DNA from: Alphaproteobacteria bacterium
Lineage (GTDB): Bacteria; Pseudomonadota; Alphaproteobacteria; Rhodobacterales; Rhodobacteraceae
DNA: 38,691 nucleotides
NCBI GenBank assembly: GCA_030429105.1
Contig: JAUIDE010000035.1
Coordinates: forward strand, 1-38,691
Direction of reading: 5' to 3'
Made by a program: the position numbers and the translations under genes. Below are positions 34,666 through 38,691 of the stretch, in pieces (position 1 is the stretch's first letter; each line of letters opens with the position of its first letter). The notes below the pieces were generated by a model that was not told the origin of the DNA, did not search any database, and worked only from the letters and a program-made list of their open reading frames with translations.

Positions 34666-35220
34666 ATGACCGACCCTCACGAAAAGGAAGACGCGGCCGG
34701 GGAACCCTCCCCGGCCGCATTCGCTTCCGGCTCCGACCCGTTCCGGCGGACCGACGCGCCGCTCTGGTCCGTCACGCTCTGGCCGCACCGCTCGCTGACG
34801 CCCGAAGGGTTCCGCTGGCTCATGGGGCTCTCCGCCGCGGCCATGGCGCTGCCGATCCTCGCGCTCGCCGGCACGCCGGCCGCGCCGGCGCTCGCCCCCT
34901 ATGCGGGGGCGGCGCTCCTCGCGCTCTGGGGCTTCATGCGCCTCTCCTACCGTTCGGGGCGGTTGACGGAGGAGCTGCGGCTGTGGCCTGACGCCATCGC
35001 GGTGGAGCGGCGGGAGCCGCGGGGCAAGGTCCTGCGCTGGGCCGCGAATCCCTATTGGGTGGACATCACGCTCTCCGACACGCGGGAGATCAGCCGCTAT
35101 CTCACGCTCCGCGGCGCCGGGCGGCGTATCGAGCTCGGCGCCTTCCTGACGCCGGAGGAGCGGGAGGCGCTGGCGGACGAGCTGAGGACGCGAATCGCCT
35201 CGCTGCGGCGCGCGCCCTGA
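34666..35220 (+). CDS. DUF2244 membrane protein
   Basis: A 184-residue protein with two membrane helices at about residues 46-66 and 73-92, followed by a cytoplasmic beta-rich part. Matches to the DUF2244 family include SVTLWPHRSLTPEGFRWLM before the first helix and LRWAANPYWVDITL after the second. The first 25 residues are acidic and probably disordered. It begins six bases after the ctaD stop, so co-transcription is likely. The function is unknown; the linkage to ctaD suggests a role in oxidase expression or assembly, which is inference. Confidence 0.88.
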   Translation: MTDPHEKEDAAGEPSPAAFASGSDPFRRTDAPLWSVTLWPHRSLTPEGFRWLMGLSAAAMALPILALAGTPAAPALAPYAGAALLALWGFMRLSYRSGRLTEELRLWPDAIAVERREPRGKVLRWAANPYWVDITLSDTREISRYLTLRGAGRRIELGAFLTPEEREALADELRTRIASLRRAP

Positions 35221-35239
35221 TCGGGCGCCCGCGCCGCCG

Positions 35240-35875
35240 ATGAGCTTCCCGGCCCCGGCCCATGCGCGCCGCCCGGCGACGACGGTCGCCGTGATCGACC
35301 GCTGCCCGGTCATCCACCGCGGCCTCGCCGCGATCATGCGTGAGGACGGACGCTTCGAGCTGGCGATGGTTGCGGCGGATGCGGAGACGTTCCTTTCGGA
35401 CTACGCCGCGCGCGGCGTCGCCGCGCCGATCGACGTCGCGGTGTCCGGCTGGGACATGCCGGGCGGCGGCGGGCTCGCGCTTCTCCGCCGCATCTCCCAG
35501 ATGGCGAATCCGCCCCGGGTGCTGATCTATACCGGCTCGCTTTCCGACATGACGCTCCGCGCCGCGATCCGGGAGGGGGCGGCCGGCCTCGTCCGCAAGA
35601 CCGAGCCGCCGGGCCGGCTCCTGCAGGCCATCGCCGCCGTCGCCGCCGGCGGGCGGGACTTTCCGGCGATCCAGCGCCGGCAGGGGCCGTCGGAGGCGCT
35701 GACGAAGCGGGAGCGGGAGATTCTCGACGCGCTGGCCGGCGGCGCGACGAACGGGGAACTGGCGGCGGCGCTCGGCGTCTCCGTCAACACGGTGAAATTC
35801 CATCTCCGCAATCTCTTCGAGAAGCTGAACGTGCGGAACCGGGCCAACGCCGTCGCGCTCTGGCTCAACCGCTGA
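35240..35875 (+). CDS. LuxR/NarL-type regulator with degenerate receiver
   Basis: A 211-residue protein with a CheY-like N-terminal domain and a LuxR helix-turn-helix. The output domain is complete: [20 protein letters not shown], then [21 protein letters not shown]. In the receiver the phospho-acceptor Asp is replaced: the segment VAVSGWDMP has Gly70 at that position, and the N-terminal acidic pair is reduced to D20-R21. Thr98 and Lys120 are kept. It therefore probably does not take phosphate in the normal way. It lies 19 bases after the DUF2244 gene and overlaps the queG 3' end by 11 bases. Targets unknown. Confidence 0.9.
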   Translation: MSFPAPAHARRPATTVAVIDRCPVIHRGLAAIMREDGRFELAMVAADAETFLSDYAARGVAAPIDVAVSGWDMPGGGGLALLRRISQMANPPRVLIYTGSLSDMTLRAAIREGAAGLVRKTEPPGRLLQAIAAVAAGGRDFPAIQRRQGPSEALTKREREILDALAGGATNGELAAALGVSVNTVKFHLRNLFEKLNVRNRANAVALWLNR

Positions 35876-36980
35876 GCGCCGCCTCCCATTCCGCCTCCAC
35901 CTCCCGGTCCGGATCGGGCTGGCGGAGGCGAGAGAGCGCCGCGCGCGGCAGGAGGCGGGAAAGCGCCCAGACCGCCGCGCCGCGGACGAGCGGCGCCTCG
36001 TCCGAAAGCCGCGCCTCCGCCGCCGGGGCAAGCCCGGGCGATGCGGAATTGCCGATGGCGACGAGCACGTTGCGGAGGAGCCGCGCCCGCCCGATCCGCT
36101 TCACCGGCGACCCGGCGAAGCGCGCGCGGAACCCCGCCTCGTCGAGCGCGGCGAGCTCGGCGAGGAGCGGCCCCTCCATCCCCTCCCGCGCGTGATAGCC
36201 GATCTCCGCCGCCCGTTCGGCGAAGCGGTTCCAGGGGCAGACGGCGAGGCAATCGTCGCAGCCATAGATCCGGTTGCCGATCAGGGGCCGCATCGGGCGC
36301 GGGATCGGCCCTTTCAGCTCGATGGTGAGGTAGGAAATGCAGCGCCGCGCATCGAGCCGGAACGGCTCGGGGAAGGCCGCGGTCGGGCAGATGTCGAGGC
36401 AGCGGCGACAGGTTCCGCAATGCTCGCCATGCCGCGCGTCCGGCGCGATCTCCGCCGTCGTGAAGATCGCGCCGAGGAAGAGCCAGGAGCCGAAGTCCCG
36501 GCTCACGAGATTTGTGTGCTTGCCCCGCCAACCGAGCCCCGCCGCCTCCGCAAGCGGCTTCTCCATCACCGGCGCGGTGTCCACGAAGACCTTTATCTCT
36601 GCGCCTGTGAGGGCGACGAGCCGGCGCCCGACGCGCTTCAGCCGCTTCTTCACGAGGTCGTGGTAATCCTTCCCCTGCGCATAGACGGAGATGACGCCCC
36701 GCTCCCGCGCCGAAAGCAGCGCCATCGGGTCCGCCTCCGGCCCGTAATTCTCACCGAGCATGATGACCGACCGCGCCGCGGGCCAGAGCGCGCGCGGGTC
36801 GCCCCGCCAGGCGGTGCGCTCCGCCATCCAGCCCATCTCGCCATGCATCCCCGCTTCGAGGAAGCGTGTGAGGGCCGGCTCCGTCTCCGCCGCCATCGCG
36901 CCGGGCGCCGTGACCCCGAAGGCGGAAAAGCCGGCGGCGCGCGCCTCCCGTTCAAGCTCCTCGCGGAGCCCTTCGCTCAT
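35865..36980 (-). CDS. queG: epoxyqueuosine reductase
   Basis: A 371-residue cobalamin and iron-sulfur enzyme that makes queuosine in tRNA. The start is set by a TGATG overlap with the upstream fzlA-like stop. The catalytic aspartate D134 is in [14 protein letters not shown]. The two [4Fe-4S] cluster sites are formed by Cys188, 191, 194, 198 and Cys214, 241, 244, 248, in the order [12 protein letters not shown] then [16 protein letters not shown]-terminal HEAT-like part follows ([28 protein letters not shown]). Length is usual. Confidence 0.97.
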   Translation of the reverse strand: MSEGLREELEREARAAGFSAFGVTAPGAMAAETEPALTRFLEAGMHGEMGWMAERTAWRGDPRALWPAARSVIMLGENYGPEADPMALLSARERGVISVYAQGKDYHDLVKKRLKRVGRRLVALTGAEIKVFVDTAPVMEKPLAEAAGLGWRGKHTNLVSRDFGSWLFLGAIFTTAEIAPDARHGEHCGTCRRCLDICPTAAFPEPFRLDARRCISYLTIELKGPIPRPMRPLIGNRIYGCDDCLAVCPWNRFAERAAEIGYHAREGMEGPLLAELAALDEAGFRARFAGSPVKRIGRARLLRNVLVAIGNSASPGLAPAAEARLSDEAPLVRGAAVWALSRLLPRAALSRLRQPDPDREVEAEWEAALSG

Positions 36981-37648
36981 CAGAAGTCGAGATCCGCGTA
37001 ATGCGGCTTCGGCGGGAAGCCGGGCATGTGGTCGGCGAGCAGCGGGCGGAAGCAGGGGCGAGACTTCACCCGCGCATACCAGTCCTTCGCCGGGGGCGAG
37101 ATGTCCCACGGGCAGTCGCCGCAATAATCGAGGCAGGAGAGATGCGCGGCGGCGGCGAAATCGGCGAGCGAGAGATGATCCCCCGCCAGCCATTTCCGCC
37201 CCTCGATCAGCCAGCCGATATATTCGAGGTGATGCTTCACGTTCTTCGCCCCGGCCTTGACGAAGGCGCTCTCCGGATAGCCCTCCTTCTTCAGCCGCTT
37301 GTTCACCCGCTCATAGACGAGGTTGACGGTGACCTCCCGGTGGAACTTGTCGTCGAACCAGGCGACGAGCCGCCGCGCCTCCGCCCGGTCGATCGGGTCG
37401 GAGGGGAGGAGCCGCGGCTCCGGCCCCGTCTCCTCCAGATATTCGCAGATCGCGTTGGAATCTGAGAGGACGGCGCCCTCGGCCGTCACATAGACCGGAA
37501 CCGCTGCGGCCGGGTTGAGGCGGAGGAAGTCGATCCGCCGGTCCCAGGGCCGCTCCTCCACCAGCTCCACGTCGAGCCGCTTCTCGCCGAGGACGAGGCG
37601 AACCTTGCGGCAGAACGGCGAGAGGGGCAGGTGGAAAAGGCGGCGCAT
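36980..37648 (-). CDS. fzlA: GST-fold protein, likely FtsZ-curvature factor FzlA
   Basis: A 222-residue glutathione-S-transferase-like protein. The thioredoxin-fold N-terminus is [24 protein letters not shown] with AAAVPVYV and [12 protein letters not shown], and the helical domain has [25 protein letters not shown]. The distinctive C-terminus [14 protein letters not shown] matches my memory of FzlA, an alphaproteobacterial protein that binds FtsZ filaments and controls constriction. Ordinary GSTs lack this tail. A GGAG ribosome-binding site precedes the ATG. It is coupled to queG and close to mtgA, another division/wall gene. A generic GST remains possible. Confidence 0.75.
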   Translation of the reverse strand: MRRLFHLPLSPFCRKVRLVLGEKRLDVELVEERPWDRRIDFLRLNPAAAVPVYVTAEGAVLSDSNAICEYLEETGPEPRLLPSDPIDRAEARRLVAWFDDKFHREVTVNLVYERVNKRLKKEGYPESAFVKAGAKNVKHHLEYIGWLIEGRKWLAGDHLSLADFAAAAHLSCLDYCGDCPWDISPPAKDWYARVKSRPCFRPLLADHMPGFPPKPHYADLDF

Positions 37649-37701
37649 CGCGGAACTCCGGGGATTTCAGCCTGATTGCCCCGCGCCGGGGCGGATTGCA
37701 A

Positions 37702-38382
37702 CTAAAGGGCGACGCAGTCCGCCCGCCCTTCCGCGCGCAGCGTCTCCGCGCCGGAGGCCGCGGCGCGGGCGCGGCCCGCGACGAAGGAGGAGGGGCGGGA
37801 GGCGCTGCGCGCCTTCGGGTTCGGGAGGATGGCGGCGATGCGCGAGGCCTCCGTCAGCGTAAGGTCGGCGGCGGACTTGCCGAACCAGCGGCGGGCCGCC
37901 GCCTCGGCCCCGAACACGCCTTCGCCCATTTCCGCAACGTTGAGATAGACCTCCATGATCCGCGCCTTCGGCCAGGAAATCTCGATCAGCACGGTGAAGC
38001 CGGCCTCCAGCCCCTTCCTCAGCCAGCTCGAATCCGGCCAGAGGAACACGTTCTTCGCCACCTGCTGCGAGATGGTGGAGGCGCCGCGGCGGCGATCCTC
38101 CTCCGCCATGGCCTTCCGGATCTCGACGAAATCGAAGCCGAAATGCTCGCAGAATCTCGCGTCCTCCGCTCCCATTGCGGCGCGGGCGAGATGGGGGGAG
38201 ATGTCCTCCAGCCGTCGCCACTCGCGCTCCACGTCGCCGAGCCGGATCCACTCGCTCACGATCAGCACCGTGACGGGCGGGTTGATCCAGCGATAGGCGA
38301 CCACCCAGAGGCAGAGGCAGGCGGCGAGGATCAGGGAATATCTGATCGCCCGGCGCACAAGGGCGCGGAGCCGCCGCCTCAC
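37702..38382 (-). CDS. mtgA: monofunctional peptidoglycan transglycosylase
   Basis: A 226-residue inner-membrane glycosyltransferase (GT51) that polymerises lipid II into glycan strands. A membrane helix is at about residues 14-32. The catalytic glutamate is E73 in MGAEDARFCEHFGFD, followed by RRGASTISQQVAKNVFLWP and KARIMEVYLNVAEMG, both signature blocks. There is no transpeptidase domain. The start is GTG in a GTGA overlap with the upstream gene. The C-terminal 25 residues are Ala/Arg-rich and less conserved. Confidence 0.97.
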   Translation of the reverse strand: MRRRLRALVRRAIRYSLILAACLCLWVVAYRWINPPVTVLIVSEWIRLGDVEREWRRLEDISPHLARAAMGAEDARFCEHFGFDFVEIRKAMAEEDRRRGASTISQQVAKNVFLWPDSSWLRKGLEAGFTVLIEISWPKARIMEVYLNVAEMGEGVFGAEAAARRWFGKSAADLTLTEASRIAAILPNPKARSASRPSSFVAGRARAAASGAETLRAEGRADCVAL

Positions 38383-38691
38383 AGGAGGCGGAGCCGCGCC
38401 TGCGGCGAATCCCGCCGGTCGCGGAACCGCGCCTCCAGCGTCTCGCCCCCGGCGGCGGCGGCGAGAAAGTCGAACGCGCCCTTCTGGTCCGGAGCCGCGA
38501 GGTATTTCATGTGGAGGCTCATGGCCCGGAAGCGCGTCCTCCGGTCCTCCGGGTCCGGTCGCGCCGGTCCGAACTTCGCGGAGATCACCTTCGGGGAGCG
38601 CGCCGCGGCCGGCGCCGTCTCCAGCATCAGGAGCGGGTCGACGAGGCCGAAGCAGAACCAGTCCCGCTTGGAGGAGACGTCGAGCCAGAAG
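38379..38691 (-). CDS. unknown protein, C-terminal part
   Basis: The reading frame is open from the right edge (beginning FWLDVSSKRDWFCFGLVDP) to the stop at 38379, giving 103 visible codons. An internal ATG at 38627 is probably not the start, since coding character continues upstream. It couples to mtgA through a GTGA overlap. The visible part has no signal, membrane segment or motif I recognise. The N-terminal part lies outside the window, so no family is claimed. Confidence 0.6.
   Translation of the reverse strand, partial: FWLDVSSKRDWFCFGLVDPLLMLETAPAAARSPKVISAKFGPARPDPEDRRTRFRAMSLHMKYLAAPDQKGAFDFLAAAAGGETLEARFRDRRDSPQARLRLL

Noticed and set aside
32944-35337. 797-codon open frame on the minus strand
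   Set aside because: Antisense to ctaD and the DUF2244 gene; the product is His/Arg/Glu-rich low-complexity sequence.
1-38691. CRISPR arrays, insertion sequences, phage or defence islands
   Set aside because: No regularly spaced repeats, transposase, integrase, restriction or toxin-antitoxin genes were seen on either strand.

Overview
The window is a gene-dense, very GC-rich chromosomal stretch from an alphaproteobacterium, most likely order Rhodobacterales. The lineage call rests on gene content and order: the nrnC-kdsD-lptC-lptA-lptB-rpoN-hpf-ptsN block, a DUF1150/Hsp20 pair, bacterial homologues of the mitochondrial complex I accessory subunits NDUFS4 and NDUFA9, an FzlA-like GST protein and a separate aa3 oxidase ctaD. 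No transposase, integrase, phage gene or CRISPR array was seen. Most of it reads as core genome.

Layout, left to right. 1-7263: cut-off alpha/beta hydrolase, recQ, a periplasmic DsbD-N protein, yqgE, a GNAT acetyltransferase, an M16 peptidase and thrC. 7264-10622: a short accessory-looking stretch with a small acidic orphan protein, a periplasmic TPR protein, a chemoreceptor and a free periplasmic PDC-type sensor protein. 10766-15347: uvrB, NDUFS4-like gene, tRNA-Arg(UCU), NDUFA9-like gene, an unknown conserved protein and tRNA-Leu(CAG). 15375-21603: nano-RNase C, arabinose-5-phosphate isomerase, LPS transport genes, sigma-54, hibernation factor and PtsN. 21616-25405: DUF1150, Hsp20, a DUF2177 membrane protein and topA. 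25500-29751: dprA, plsY, pyrC-like and pyrB, with a hairpin-rich 333-base intergenic region between pyrC and plsY. 29847-35875: an iron-sulfur photolyase, tRNA-Leu(GAG), lipB, cytochrome c, ctaD, a DUF2244 protein and a LuxR-type regulator with a degenerate receiver. 35865-38691: queG, fzlA-like, mtgA and a cut-off unknown gene.

How the genes work together. The middle block links outer-membrane biogenesis (Kdo precursor synthesis, LptABC) to sigma-54/PTS-Ntr regulation. Cytochrome c and CtaD are donor and catalytic subunit of terminal respiration. PyrB and the metal-site-deficient PyrC are likely one aspartate transcarbamoylase complex. FzlA-like and MtgA both concern division and wall growth. 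Many neighbours overlap by the tetranucleotide ATGA or GTGA, indicating translational coupling.

No clearly new multi-gene system such as a defence island is visible. The best candidates for something undescribed are the hairpin array at 27213-27507, the acidic 86-residue protein at 7492, the chemoreceptor with a separate periplasmic PDC partner, and the phospho-acceptor-less response regulator beside the oxidase genes.
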